This document shows positions 24,772 through 33,150 of a stretch of DNA of 64,000 nt, piece by piece (positions within the stretch are counted from its first letter, which is position 1; every line of letters begins with the position of its first letter). The position numbers and the translations under genes are program-made. This stretch comes from Candidatus Chloroploca mongolica (GTDB lineage Bacteria; Chloroflexota; Chloroflexia; Chloroflexales; Chloroflexaceae), in the NCBI RefSeq assembly GCF_004762035.2, contig NZ_SIJK02000006.1, positions 1-64,000 on the forward strand, written 5' to 3'. Below the pieces are notes generated by a model that made no database searches, had not been told where the DNA came from, and saw nothing but the letters and a program-made list of their open reading frames with translations.

Positions 24772-25284
24772 ATGGCGATTTGTACGTTGGAGACGCTGGT
24801 TAAGGAACGTGCGCATTGGGGTGAGCAGGGTTTGCGTGTGGTGTTCACCAACGGGATCTTTGATCTGCTGCATGCGGGCCATGTGGAGTATCTGACGAGG
24901 GCGCGGGGGCTTGGGGATCGGTTGATTGTCGCCCTCAACTCGGATGCGTCGAGCCGGGCGCTCAAAGGCGCGCAACGTCCGCTGATTCCTGAGGCGGATC
25001 GGGCGTTGCTGTTGAATGCCTTGCGCCCGGTTGACTATGTGACCGTCTTTGCCGAGTTGACTGCCGAGCGCGTGGTGGCTGCGTTGCGCCCCGATCTCTA
25101 TGTCAAAGGCGGCGATTATGCCAGCACGCCCGATCTTTCACCAGATCTGAGCCGCTTGCCCGAGGCAAGACTGGTGCTCAGCTATGGTGGTGAGGTGCAA
25201 CTGTTGCCATATAGCGCCGGTCGTAGTACGACCACGTTGATCGAGCGGATCGTGACCGTCTATGGGCGTGATCCCGTGGCGTAG
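24772..25284 (+). CDS. rfaE2: RfaE2-type heptose-1-phosphate adenylyltransferase-like protein
   Basis: This 170-residue nucleotidyltransferase of the cytidylyltransferase fold matches the C-terminal domain of HldE/RfaE. Visible are FTNGIFDLLHAGHVEYL, with the HxGH nucleotide-binding motif, then LIVALNSDASSRALKG, DYVTVFAE, LYVKGGDY and the end LLPYSAGRSTTTLIERI. In known pathways this domain makes ADP-heptose from heptose-1-phosphate and ATP. The kinase domain is not in the window. The open frame extends to 24661 through a dispersed repeat; the ATG at 24772 with AAAGG upstream is the real start. A sugar epimerase gene lies convergent to it. Confidence 0.85.
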   Translation: MAICTLETLVKERAHWGEQGLRVVFTNGIFDLLHAGHVEYLTRARGLGDRLIVALNSDASSRALKGAQRPLIPEADRALLLNALRPVDYVTVFAELTAERVVAALRPDLYVKGGDYASTPDLSPDLSRLPEARLVLSYGGEVQLLPYSAGRSTTTLIERIVTVYGRDPVA

Positions 25285-25307
25285 AACGAAGCCTCCAGAA
25301 AACCCTA

Positions 25308-25358
25308 ATGGTGCGCACACACGATGCCAACGCAGTTCGCATCGTGTGTGCGTACCAT
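25308..25358. terminator. Bidirectional terminator hairpin
   Basis: The arms of 20 bases at 25308-25327 and 25339-25358 pair with one mismatch around an 11-base loop, between two convergent genes. Confidence 0.75.
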
Positions 25359-25363
25359 CAGAG

Positions 25364-26404
25364 TTAAAAGAAGACCTTGACTACCTTGAGAATACCCTGG
25401 TTCCAGGGTACGCGGTGCGAAACGCCGGTGGCATTCTGGAAATCGCTGAGGTGGTCGATGTACCAGCGATAGTTGCGCACCAACGCATCCTTGTTGGAGT
25501 ATTTTGGTTCAAACCCGAGGATGCGGGCGGCTTTCTCCACCGAAACAAAAGAATCTTCGGTGACCGTGCCATAGGCCCATTTGTAGACCGGCGAAAGCTT
25601 GAGGCGTTCGAGCACCACCAGGGCTGCCGTCATCGGGGCCGCCGGGAAGGTGATAATCTTTTTGCCAAAGCCGGCAGCATCCAGAACGGCCTGAAAATCC
25701 TCTTTGATAGTTGTAAAGACTTTGGCACCAATATTGAAGGTGTCATTGACCTGTTCGCGCTCAAGCGTTGCACAGCGATAGATGGCTTCGCACAGGTCTT
25801 CAACATCAAGCAGTTGATAACGATTCTTGCCGTTGCCTGGCAGCGGGAAGTTTTTGCCGTCTTTGGCCCAATCATAGAGCATCGCAAAGATGCCGAGGCG
25901 CTCGGGGCCAATAAATGATTTGGGCCGCAGAATCGGGACGCACATGCCGTGTTCACGATAGCTGAGACAGATCTCTTCGGCTTTGACCTTGGCTTCGCCA
26001 TACGGCCCGACCCCATCCATTGGATCGCTTTCGAGCAGCGGGTGATGGTCGGGAATGCCATAGACGGCTGTGGTTGAGATGTGGATAAAACGCTCGACAT
26101 TCTGGGTCTGCGCTGTCTGAATGACATTGCGCGTGCCGTCAATATCGGTCGAAAAGATATCGGCGGGTTTGTAGAGAGGGAGGGCCGCAGCGGTATGGAC
26201 AACGATGTCAACCCCGGCCATAGCACGTTCAACCGCGGCCTTATTACGAATATCGCCAGTATGCACTTCGACGCGATCACGTTCGGGGTAGTCGAAGGGG
26301 GCAATATCAAGCGAACGCACAGCATAGCCGCGCTCAAGCAAATAGCGGGCCAGGTTGATGCCTAAAAACCCGGCACCACCAGTAATCAAAACCGTTTTAC
26401 TCAT
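25364..26404 (-). CDS. NAD-dependent sugar epimerase/dehydratase (extended SDR)
   Basis: This 346-residue protein is an extended short-chain dehydrogenase. The NAD(P) motif is GGAGFLG at residues 8-14, followed by ARYLLERGYAVRSLDIAPF, the DxxD-like TGDIRN, the HTAA stretch, ISTTAVYG, and YGEAKVKAEE with catalytic Tyr and Lys. The C-terminal part has LRPKSFIGPERLG and HDVEDLCEAI-type substrate residues. It probably alters a nucleotide sugar, but 3-beta-HSD-like substrates are also possible. The ATG at 26404 is preferred over an upstream TTG. It follows the DUF190/CBS gene by 12 bases, so the two form an operon. Confidence 0.88.
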   Translation of the reverse strand: MSKTVLITGGAGFLGINLARYLLERGYAVRSLDIAPFDYPERDRVEVHTGDIRNKAAVERAMAGVDIVVHTAAALPLYKPADIFSTDIDGTRNVIQTAQTQNVERFIHISTTAVYGIPDHHPLLESDPMDGVGPYGEAKVKAEEICLSYREHGMCVPILRPKSFIGPERLGIFAMLYDWAKDGKNFPLPGNGKNRYQLLDVEDLCEAIYRCATLEREQVNDTFNIGAKVFTTIKEDFQAVLDAAGFGKKIITFPAAPMTAALVVLERLKLSPVYKWAYGTVTEDSFVSVEKAARILGFEPKYSNKDALVRNYRWYIDHLSDFQNATGVSHRVPWNQGILKVVKVFF

Positions 26405-26416
26405 ATTCAAGGTACC

Positions 26417-27688
26417 TTATTCACTCTGTTGCAAAAGAGCTCGGACGAGTCCACCAGGCGCTATTATACCCAATAATGTCTGTTCACTATTCACAACAGG
26501 TAATTGGGTCGCTTGAAGCTCGATCAGGCGATGGGCCGCGTCGATCAGGCTCATAGCGGGGACAAGCGAAGGAGGGGGTGGCTCAAGCAGTTCAGCGAGG
26601 GGACGATCGCGCCCCGGCAAGCTGGCCGCCTCTGGTGGCGTGGGTTGCTGAAGGGCGGTCAGCAATTTCGTTCGTTCTTCGCCAGCCAGCCCCTTCAAGA
26701 CTGAGGCAAGGGTGAGCAGACCAACGAGACGACGCTCAGGATCAAGGACAAAGAGCGGCTGAAGGCGCGTTGCCAACAGTTGCGCCAGGGCCTGGTTGAG
26801 CGGTTGCGTTGTGGTCGCCGCTTGAAAGACCGTCTGCATCACCAGGCTCACCGGGGGTGGAGCTTCAGCCTCACGCACTGCGGGTTCATCAGCAGTGCTT
26901 TGTGCTTGCGCCACCGCTTCACGCAAGATAGCGTCTTCACCAAGCAGACCGACGAGTCGTCGGTGGCGATCCACCACCGGCACCTGGCGCAAGCCCCATT
27001 CGATCATCGTGGTCAGCGCTTGCGGGATCGCGATCGTCTCCATGACATACCGTGGTTCAGTCGTCATGATGCTGCCGACCGTGAGGTCGTTCAGCAGTTG
27101 CACGAGTGGTTCACGTTCAGCAGAGGTCAACCTGGTGAGCATCCAGACGGGCATCCGTAGCGGTGAACGCCAGGTTACCTCCTGGCCGGTCAGGGTGCCC
27201 ACGAGCAGACCCGTCGCATCAACCACAGGCAAAACCGTAAGTTTATCGGTGACAAAATGGCGTAGCGCCTCAAGTAACGGGGTAGCACTGGTGACGGTAG
27301 GAAGTTCGGTTTGCATCAGATCGCCAACCGAGCGATCAGCGCTGAACGGCCCCCGCGCACGCAACGTGGCGCGATAGACCGGCACCGGCTCGCTGGTCAC
27401 CATAGCCTCACCACAGAGATCGTCGAGCATCGGCAAGATGCGGGCAACCCGCTCGGGGCGATCTAACCATTCGATGATGACCGGGAGATCGTACCCCGAC
27501 TCATTGAGCATGGCGAGGCGCCCACGTTGTCCTGGCCCAAACCCGGCCAACCCCGTCAACGCCGTCGCCCCGGTTGCCCCGGCACTACGGAGCCGTTCGA
27601 GAATCGCCAGGTAGAGTGGGCCGCCTTGCCACTGATCGCTTTGGCTAAGATAGATGCGCACCCGCTGAACACTTGCCTCAAGCGCCAT
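26417..27688 (-). CDS. DUF190 plus CBS-domain protein
   Basis: This 423-residue cytosolic protein has an N-terminal DUF190 (UPF0166-like) domain (about 1-105: VQRVRIYLSQSDQWQGGPLY, GATALTGLAGFG, LPVIIEWLD) followed by four CBS motifs in two pairs (about 125-260 and 285-423). Examples are LPTVTSATPLLEALRHFVTD, IMTTEPRYVMETIAIPQAL and LPVVNSEQTLLGI. CBS pairs usually sense adenosine nucleotides. The ATG at 27688 has AGGAGG 8 bases upstream; a GTG immediately before it is less likely. What the sensor controls is not visible. The epimerase gene follows by 12 bases. Confidence 0.85.
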   Translation of the reverse strand: MALEASVQRVRIYLSQSDQWQGGPLYLAILERLRSAGATGATALTGLAGFGPGQRGRLAMLNESGYDLPVIIEWLDRPERVARILPMLDDLCGEAMVTSEPVPVYRATLRARGPFSADRSVGDLMQTELPTVTSATPLLEALRHFVTDKLTVLPVVDATGLLVGTLTGQEVTWRSPLRMPVWMLTRLTSAEREPLVQLLNDLTVGSIMTTEPRYVMETIAIPQALTTMIEWGLRQVPVVDRHRRLVGLLGEDAILREAVAQAQSTADEPAVREAEAPPPVSLVMQTVFQAATTTQPLNQALAQLLATRLQPLFVLDPERRLVGLLTLASVLKGLAGEERTKLLTALQQPTPPEAASLPGRDRPLAELLEPPPPSLVPAMSLIDAAHRLIELQATQLPVVNSEQTLLGIIAPGGLVRALLQQSE

Positions 27689-27770
27689 CACGCGTTCCTC
27701 CTGTCGTGATTATAGCGCAAAGCGTGCTGGTAGGGCAATGGCGGCGGGCAGCAGTCCATAATCTATGCTT

Positions 27771-27814
27771 GTGCGAAGGAAATGGCTAGCTTCGCTGGCC
27801 GTTTTCCCTCGCAC
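27771..27814. repeat. Imperfect hairpin upstream of the divergent DUF190 and rarD genes
   Basis: The arms at about 27771-27790 and 27794-27814 pair imperfectly around TTC in the divergent intergenic region. Function unknown; it could be regulatory or a repeat remnant. Confidence 0.45.
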
Positions 27815-27904
27815 ACGCGCGATTCATTTGTCTAGTCAAATAATATTGTCGATCTTGTGGTATGATACAAGCCTGTTCTCCGTGCTCACAACAGGCAAGC
27901 ACCC

Positions 27905-28813
27905 GTGAATAAAGGTGTCCTCTACGCAATTGGGGCGTATGTTTCGTGGGGCTTACTGCCCATCTTCTGGAAAGCCTTGCATCATGTACCAGCGCTTGAG
28001 ATCCTGGCGAATCGGGTTGTCTGGGCAATGGTTGCCGCGCTGATCGTCGGGCTCTTTGCGTTCCGCACAAACTGGGGGTGGCTCTTCCAGGCTTTGCGCC
28101 AACCACGCACGGTGCTGGTCTTTGTGTTGTCAGCGAGCCTCCTCGCTTTCAACTGGGGCCTCTATATCTGGGCGGTCAACGCCGATCATGTCGTTGAGAC
28201 GAGCCTGGGCTATTTTATCAATCCGCTGGTCAATGTCTTTCTCGGGGTTGTCGTGCTACGCGAGCGCTTGCGGATCGGGCAGGGCCTTGGCATTGCGCTC
28301 GCGCTTGCCGGGGTGCTCTATCTGACGCTTACCTATGGTTCGCCACCCTGGATTGCCCTTAGCCTGGCTGGATCGTTCGGGCTCTACGGCCTGTTACGTA
28401 AAACGGCTCCGCTCGCTTCGATCCAGGGTTTTACCCTCGAAACGCTGGTGATGGCGCTCCCAGCCTTGGTCTTCCTGGGCTTTGTTGAGCGCACCACCGG
28501 TGGTACGCTCGGCCATGCGGATCTTGTTACAACAACCCTGCTGATCTCATCGGGCGTGGTGACAGCGGTGCCCCTCTTGCTCTTTGCTGCGGGGGCACGC
28601 CTCGTGACCCTGACCACGCTCGGGCTCTTGCAATACATTGCTCCGACGCTTCAATTCCTGCTCGGGGTCTTTGTCTATGGTGAGTATCTCAGCACGCAGC
28701 GCTTGTTTGGCTTTGTGCTAGTCTGGATTGCCCTGGCGATCTATTCGATCGAGGGCATCATCACCAGCAGGCGACGCCAGACGATGCCCCCGGCACAGCC
28801 CAGCAGCGTATAG
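27905..28813 (+). CDS. rarD: RarD-type EamA-family transporter
   Basis: This 302-residue inner-membrane protein has ten hydrophobic segments in two EamA halves and strong RarD signatures: GVLYAIGAYVSWGLLPIFWK, LANRVVWAM, LLAFNWGLYIWAVNADHVVE, SLGYFINPLVNVFLGVVVL, and LQYIAPTLQFLLGVFVYGE. It starts at GTG 27905, as judged by the family N-terminus; only a weak AGGCAAG lies upstream. RarD proteins are drug/metabolite-type transporters of uncertain substrate. The gene is single and ends before a good terminator. Confidence 0.92.
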   Translation: MNKGVLYAIGAYVSWGLLPIFWKALHHVPALEILANRVVWAMVAALIVGLFAFRTNWGWLFQALRQPRTVLVFVLSASLLAFNWGLYIWAVNADHVVETSLGYFINPLVNVFLGVVVLRERLRIGQGLGIALALAGVLYLTLTYGSPPWIALSLAGSFGLYGLLRKTAPLASIQGFTLETLVMALPALVFLGFVERTTGGTLGHADLVTTTLLISSGVVTAVPLLLFAAGARLVTLTTLGLLQYIAPTLQFLLGVFVYGEYLSTQRLFGFVLVWIALAIYSIEGIITSRRRQTMPPAQPSSV

Positions 28814-28821
28814 GGGTGGTT

Positions 28822-28876
28822 GGTTCTGGCGAACGAGGCCCAGCAAAGCGGGCCTTGTTCGCCAGAACCATTTTTT
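28822..28876 (+). terminator. Intrinsic terminator after rarD
   Basis: GGTTCTGGCGAAC and its complement form the stem, with an inner GAGGCCC/GGGCCTT pairing around AGCAAAGC, followed by A and six T at 28871-28876. It lies between convergent genes. Confidence 0.85.
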
Positions 28877-28900
28877 GCCCCCGCCGCGAGACGTTTACGC

Positions 28901-30943
28901 TTACGGCAAGGCCCAGAGCTCAACAAATCCGCGGCGTGAGCCAACAACTATCAGCGTGTCATCGGCAGTGACCGCAAGGTTGTCGCCATTGCAGGGGCTA
29001 CTGGCAAGCTCGGTTAGCCCATCAGCCTCAACCTGCCACAGGCTGAGCCCGCCTGTTGGGCCGACGGTCAACAGGTGCCCTGTTGCGGTCGCTGCGAGTG
29101 CAGTTGCATCAGCGAGTGCTCCTCGTCCAAGCAAGGTGCCAGCCTTATCCCAGACCCACAGGCGCCCGGTATCATCAAGGGCCGCAAGCTCGCCGTGCGA
29201 CCCACTGGCAAGCGCGATCAACCAGCCACCATGGGCAGTACGCAAGACCGTTGGCGCACCTCCAGCACTTGTCTGGAAGAGGCGTACCGACCCATCGTAG
29301 GCTGTGCCAATGACAACCTTATCCTGGTGGGCAAAGGCAACGCCGAGGACAGCGGTGGCATTCAGGCCACCATCCTCGATGACAGTCAATTCACGTACGG
29401 CTTCGCCCTTGGGTAGGCGCCAGAGGCGAACCGTGCCATCCAACCCCGCCGAGGCGAGCAAAGTGCCATCCTGCGCAAAGGCAAGCCCAAGCACCCGGCC
29501 TTTGTGTCCAGTCAGCCGGGTTCGCAGCGTACCCTTAGGCAGACTCCAGAGGATGAGGCTCCCATCCGCACCCGCTGAAGCCAGCATACGTTCGTCAGGA
29601 CTGACCGCCAGGGCATGGATTTTGCCTCGATGTTCCCTTATCGTCTCAAGCAACTGGCCCTCCTGGGTCCAGAGCATGATGCTACCGTCTTCGCCCCCAG
29701 TAATAACCTGACGGTTGCGTGTCAGCGCAACGGCGGTAACGGCAGGCATCCCTTCGAGGGTGTCAAGAGGCATCCCATCGGCATTCCAGCGTTTGAGCGC
29801 ACCGTCGCGGCCTGCGGTAAAGAAGCCGCCTCCGGGAACCGTCACCAGGGCACTGAGTGCGCCGTGGTGCGCCTGGATCACCCGTTCGCGTTGTCCCGAG
29901 GGCCATGCCCAGTGTACCACTTCGCCGCTGGTCGTGCCTGCGAACACTGACCGACCATCAGACGCAAAGGCTACCCGGGTGACCGGCGCAAGCTGTGCTG
30001 TCTCACTCATAATCGTCAGGTAGGCGCGGGCATAGCCACTGACCACATCCCAGATCTGCACTGAACCTGGTTCACTGCGCGATCCTGCTGAAGCCACTGC
30101 CAGCGTTGTGCCATCAGGGGTAAAGGCGAGATCGGTGACCTCGCGCAGACCAAGGGAGAACTGCCGGACAGGCGTAGATTCGGGCAACTGCCAGACCGTC
30201 ACCGTGCCATTGGCATCACCGGCAGCTACGTAGGTACCGTCGTGATTGAAGGCCACGCTGGTGAAATTCGCCATGAGTCCACCCGGGTCGTCTCCTTCTG
30301 ACGGGCGCAATTCGGCCAAAGGCACCCGTTGCTCTACCTGCCAAATGACAAGCGAGCCGGTCGCAAGCGCGACGGCCAGGCGATCACCCCCCGGAGCAAA
30401 CACAAGATCAGTCACTCTGGCCCGATGCGCGAGGGTCTCAAGCACCGTCCCATCGTGCAGGCGGCGCAATTCAACGTCACTGCCAAGGGCAAGGGCAAGC
30501 AGTGCCCCCGAAGGCGCAACGGCAAGGCCACTTGGCGGTACTGCGAGGTCATGCTGCCAGCCGATACGCCCGAGCAAGCCAGCATCATGTTGTTGCACAT
30601 GCAGCGCAGTTGCCACAAAGAGCGTTGTGCCATCGGGCCCAAGCGCCAGATCCAGCGGCACGCCACTGCCCCACTGATGCAAGCGTTGCAACATCGGGGC
30701 AGACAGGCTGAGGGGCACGTCAGGATCGGGGGAGACCGGGGCTACCGTCGCCAGAGGCACCACAGCATCAGCAGGGGCCACCGTTTCAGTTGTTGGCGAA
30801 GGGGCAACCACACTGGTTGGCTCACTCACGAGACGTAGTGACGTCAACTGAGGCGTGCATGCCGCAAAACCCAACACAACGATGGTTACAATGAGAATAG
30901 GGGTAGTTTTGCTTAGCACTGACATAGACAGGCATTGTAGCAT
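28901..30943 (-). CDS. WD40-repeat lipoprotein
   Basis: This 680-residue exported lipoprotein has the signal LIVTIVVLGFAAC with its lipobox Cys near residue 29. A Pro/Thr/Val-rich linker (about 30-80) leads to about fourteen WD40-like repeats, shown by recurring units such as VTDLVFAPGGDRLAVALATG, IHALAVSPDERMLASAGADG and VLGLAFAQDGTLLASAGLDG. They would form one or two beta-propellers outside the membrane. Either ATG 30943 or ATG 30925 could start it; the latter gives the cleaner signal peptide. It is the last gene of an operon with the Nudix and glycosyltransferase genes. Binding partner unknown. Confidence 0.87.
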   Translation of the reverse strand: MLQCLSMSVLSKTTPILIVTIVVLGFAACTPQLTSLRLVSEPTSVVAPSPTTETVAPADAVVPLATVAPVSPDPDVPLSLSAPMLQRLHQWGSGVPLDLALGPDGTTLFVATALHVQQHDAGLLGRIGWQHDLAVPPSGLAVAPSGALLALALGSDVELRRLHDGTVLETLAHRARVTDLVFAPGGDRLAVALATGSLVIWQVEQRVPLAELRPSEGDDPGGLMANFTSVAFNHDGTYVAAGDANGTVTVWQLPESTPVRQFSLGLREVTDLAFTPDGTTLAVASAGSRSEPGSVQIWDVVSGYARAYLTIMSETAQLAPVTRVAFASDGRSVFAGTTSGEVVHWAWPSGQRERVIQAHHGALSALVTVPGGGFFTAGRDGALKRWNADGMPLDTLEGMPAVTAVALTRNRQVITGGEDGSIMLWTQEGQLLETIREHRGKIHALAVSPDERMLASAGADGSLILWSLPKGTLRTRLTGHKGRVLGLAFAQDGTLLASAGLDGTVRLWRLPKGEAVRELTVIEDGGLNATAVLGVAFAHQDKVVIGTAYDGSVRLFQTSAGGAPTVLRTAHGGWLIALASGSHGELAALDDTGRLWVWDKAGTLLGRGALADATALAATATGHLLTVGPTGGLSLWQVEADGLTELASSPCNGDNLAVTADDTLIVVGSRRGFVELWALP

Positions 30944-30958
30944 ACCCTGGGAAGGGGT

Positions 30959-31498
30959 TTACCCCTCAGCGGGCGTGGCGTTAAGCCATGCCAGCGCAGC
31001 ATAGAGCCCGATCACGGTTTTGCCATCCTCAAATGTACCATTGGCGAGTGCTTCGGGCAGGGTTGCGAGGGGCAACGCAACCTGATGAATGCGTTCATCC
31101 CAATCGGGCGTTGCCGCCACGGGATGCAGATCGAGCGCCAGAAAGATGGCTGTGCTTTCATCGGTAAAGCCCGGGGACGTGCAATAGTTCAGCAGAGGGA
31201 TCAGCCGCTTGGCCGCGTACCCGACCTCTTCAGCGAGTTCACGGGCAGCGCACGCCTCCAACGTCTCACCAGGTTCGCGCAGACCGGCAGGAATCTCGAT
31301 GGTGTCGCGCTCAACGGCAATGCGAAACTGACGCACGAGCAACACCTGCCCGTCTAGCACCGGCACAACCCCGACCCCACCCCGATGGCGCACCACATCA
31401 CGACGTGCCCGTTGCCCATCATCAAGCACGGCCTCACCCGTCACCACGGTAAAGACCGGGCCTTGAAAGGCCTCACGCTGTTCAACCCAGGTTTCCAT
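30959..31498 (-). CDS. Nudix hydrolase (ADP-ribose pyrophosphatase-like)
   Basis: This 179-residue cytosolic enzyme has a complete Nudix box, GLREPGETLEACAARELAEE followed by VGY, and a preceding VERDTIEIPAG typical of ADP-sugar pyrophosphatases. It should cleave ADP-ribose or related nucleotide sugars with Mg2+. It starts 12 bases after the glycosyltransferase gene and ends 15 bases before the WD40 lipoprotein gene. AAAGGAGCTC precedes the ATG. Confidence 0.92.
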   Translation of the reverse strand: METWVEQREAFQGPVFTVVTGEAVLDDGQRARRDVVRHRGGVGVVPVLDGQVLLVRQFRIAVERDTIEIPAGLREPGETLEACAARELAEEVGYAAKRLIPLLNYCTSPGFTDESTAIFLALDLHPVAATPDWDERIHQVALPLATLPEALANGTFEDGKTVIGLYAALAWLNATPAEG

Positions 31499-31510
31499 AG
31501 AGCTCCTTTG

Positions 31511-32959
31511 TTATGGCAAGACAAAGCGTATTTCAACGTGGGTACGCGTACGCAGGATCGAGCGCAAGACCGTTAACAGTTCAGGATCGGGATGCTGCTC
31601 GATCAAATAATCGAGGGTTGGCTCATCGAGATAATAGGTCTCGTCATCCGAATGTTCTTCAACGAGATAGGTATCGAGAAACTTCATCTGAGTAGGCGTA
31701 ATCGTGCCGAGCAGCACCCCGGTCTCGTCATCATAAAGAATCACGGTATCAGGGGGCGGCGGCGCCACCAGTTCTGGCTCGGTTTTGCCGCGTGACACCG
31801 CAATAATGCGCCGGCGCTGTTCACGGTCAAAGACATAGGGGCTTGTGGTATCGTTGAGCAGCGTCTCAATCACCACGCGGGCGGCATCAGGACGAGCCAG
31901 GCGTTGGGTCCCAGCCTGTAGACCTTCGAGGCGACCAGGCTCTTGCAGCACCTGATCGATCTTGAAGCCTAACACCGGTAGATCGCGACAACGGATGGCG
32001 GCCCCGTTCTCGAGCAGATGATCGCTATTGCGTTCTTCCTGCCCGGGGATCGGGTCAATGACAACCATGGGCAAGCCTGCCGCCATACACTCTGCGGTAC
32101 TCAAGCCGCCAGGCTTGCCCACAAAAAGCGTCGCGGCGCGCATCAGATCGGGCATTTCGTTGGTAAAGCCAAGCACACGAAAATGTTCAGCCTTGGCTGC
32201 CGTCAGCGTAGTCACAGCCTGACGCAATGGCTGATTGCGTCCACACACCACAATCGTCTGCACGGGTGTTTTCATGCCCATAATCTGCTCGACAATCTCG
32301 AGGGCTGGCCCACCACCGAGGGCACCCGCTGAAACAAGCAAGACCGGAAGATCCGCCTGGAGATTGTAGCGCTCATAGACCCCGTCGCAATCAAACGGTT
32401 CCGATAACAGTGACGTAACCGGAATACCCGAGACGGTAATGCGTTCGTCGTCAACGCCAAACGATGCCAGCAAAGCCCGCGCCTCATCAAGGGCAACAAA
32501 ATAGTGATTGAAGCTACGGCTCAGCCACATGCCCTGAAAATCATAATCGGTGGTGACAATGCCGAGCCGTGAATTGATCCGCTCTTCGAGCAAGAGTTGC
32601 GCCGCAATGCCGGCGGGCATAAAGTGGGTGCAGATAATAATATCGGGATGGTAATCTTCGATCAGTTTGACCAGAGGCTGACCATTGAGCATATTGAGCA
32701 CGCGGGAGAGTCCGCGTTCGTTCTTGAAAGGTTCGTCATTATAATCATAGAGCCACCCAACCGACCAGGGATTCTCTTTGACCAGGGCAAAATAGGCATC
32801 AGTCGCGGCCACCTGATAGATGCGCGAGGTATGTAGCAGCGCATCCTGATTGATCACCTCAAACTCAGGGTAACGCTGGAAAGCTTGTTCAATTGCTGCC
32901 GCCGCTGCCTTATGGCCTGATCCAACACTTGCCGAAAGAATAAGCACTCGTGTTGGCAT
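31511..32959 (-). CDS. MGDG-synthase-like GT28 glycosyltransferase with extra C-terminal domain
   Basis: This 482-residue GT-B enzyme probably makes glycosyl-diacylglycerols at the inner membrane face. The N-terminal half has LILSASVGSGHKAAAAAIEQ and CTHFMPAGIAAQLL, as in MGDG synthases and UgtP. The C-terminal half has VVCGRNQPLR and GKPGGLSTAECMAAGLP, the nucleotide-sugar site. After about residue 385 there is a domain of about 95 residues (VILYDDETGVLLGTITPTQM) not seen in usual members. The open frame reaches 33109, but GGAGGAG before ATG 32959 decides the start. It leads an operon with the Nudix and WD40 genes. UDP-sugar and lipid acceptor are inferred. Confidence 0.85.
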   Translation of the reverse strand: MPTRVLILSASVGSGHKAAAAAIEQAFQRYPEFEVINQDALLHTSRIYQVAATDAYFALVKENPWSVGWLYDYNDEPFKNERGLSRVLNMLNGQPLVKLIEDYHPDIIICTHFMPAGIAAQLLLEERINSRLGIVTTDYDFQGMWLSRSFNHYFVALDEARALLASFGVDDERITVSGIPVTSLLSEPFDCDGVYERYNLQADLPVLLVSAGALGGGPALEIVEQIMGMKTPVQTIVVCGRNQPLRQAVTTLTAAKAEHFRVLGFTNEMPDLMRAATLFVGKPGGLSTAECMAAGLPMVVIDPIPGQEERNSDHLLENGAAIRCRDLPVLGFKIDQVLQEPGRLEGLQAGTQRLARPDAARVVIETLLNDTTSPYVFDREQRRRIIAVSRGKTEPELVAPPPPDTVILYDDETGVLLGTITPTQMKFLDTYLVEEHSDDETYYLDEPTLDYLIEQHPDPELLTVLRSILRTRTHVEIRFVLP

Positions 32960-33043
32960 TCGCTCCTCCACACTCTTGCTACGGGTTTCCGGTCTTTGAC
33001 GCATTTTCAGTATACCTGAGATTGATACATCAGTGGTGGCTTC

Positions 33044-33053
33044 TTGGTATAAT
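33044..33053 (+). promoter_or_regulatory. Extended -10 promoter and structured leader before argC
   Basis: TGGTATAAT is an extended -10 element at 33045-33053; TTGATA at 33022-33027 is too far (20 bases) for a good -35. It leaves a leader of about 90 bases before argC that can form GGCTGGTGCT/AGCACAGCC and an outer CGTGGC/GCCACG pairing, which could regulate the gene. Confidence 0.55.
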
Positions 33054-33150
33054 GCCCGTGCGTGGCGTAAGAGCGGGCTGGTGCTAGCGCAAAAGGGCAG
33101 CACAGCCACGGGGTTTTGAGGGCGGTAGCCCTAAAGCAGAGGAAAAAGTT

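Noticed and set aside
19594..27840. TGTCTAGTCAA shared upstream of map and rarD
   Set aside because: An 11-base match at two places is too short to claim a regulatory site without further copies.
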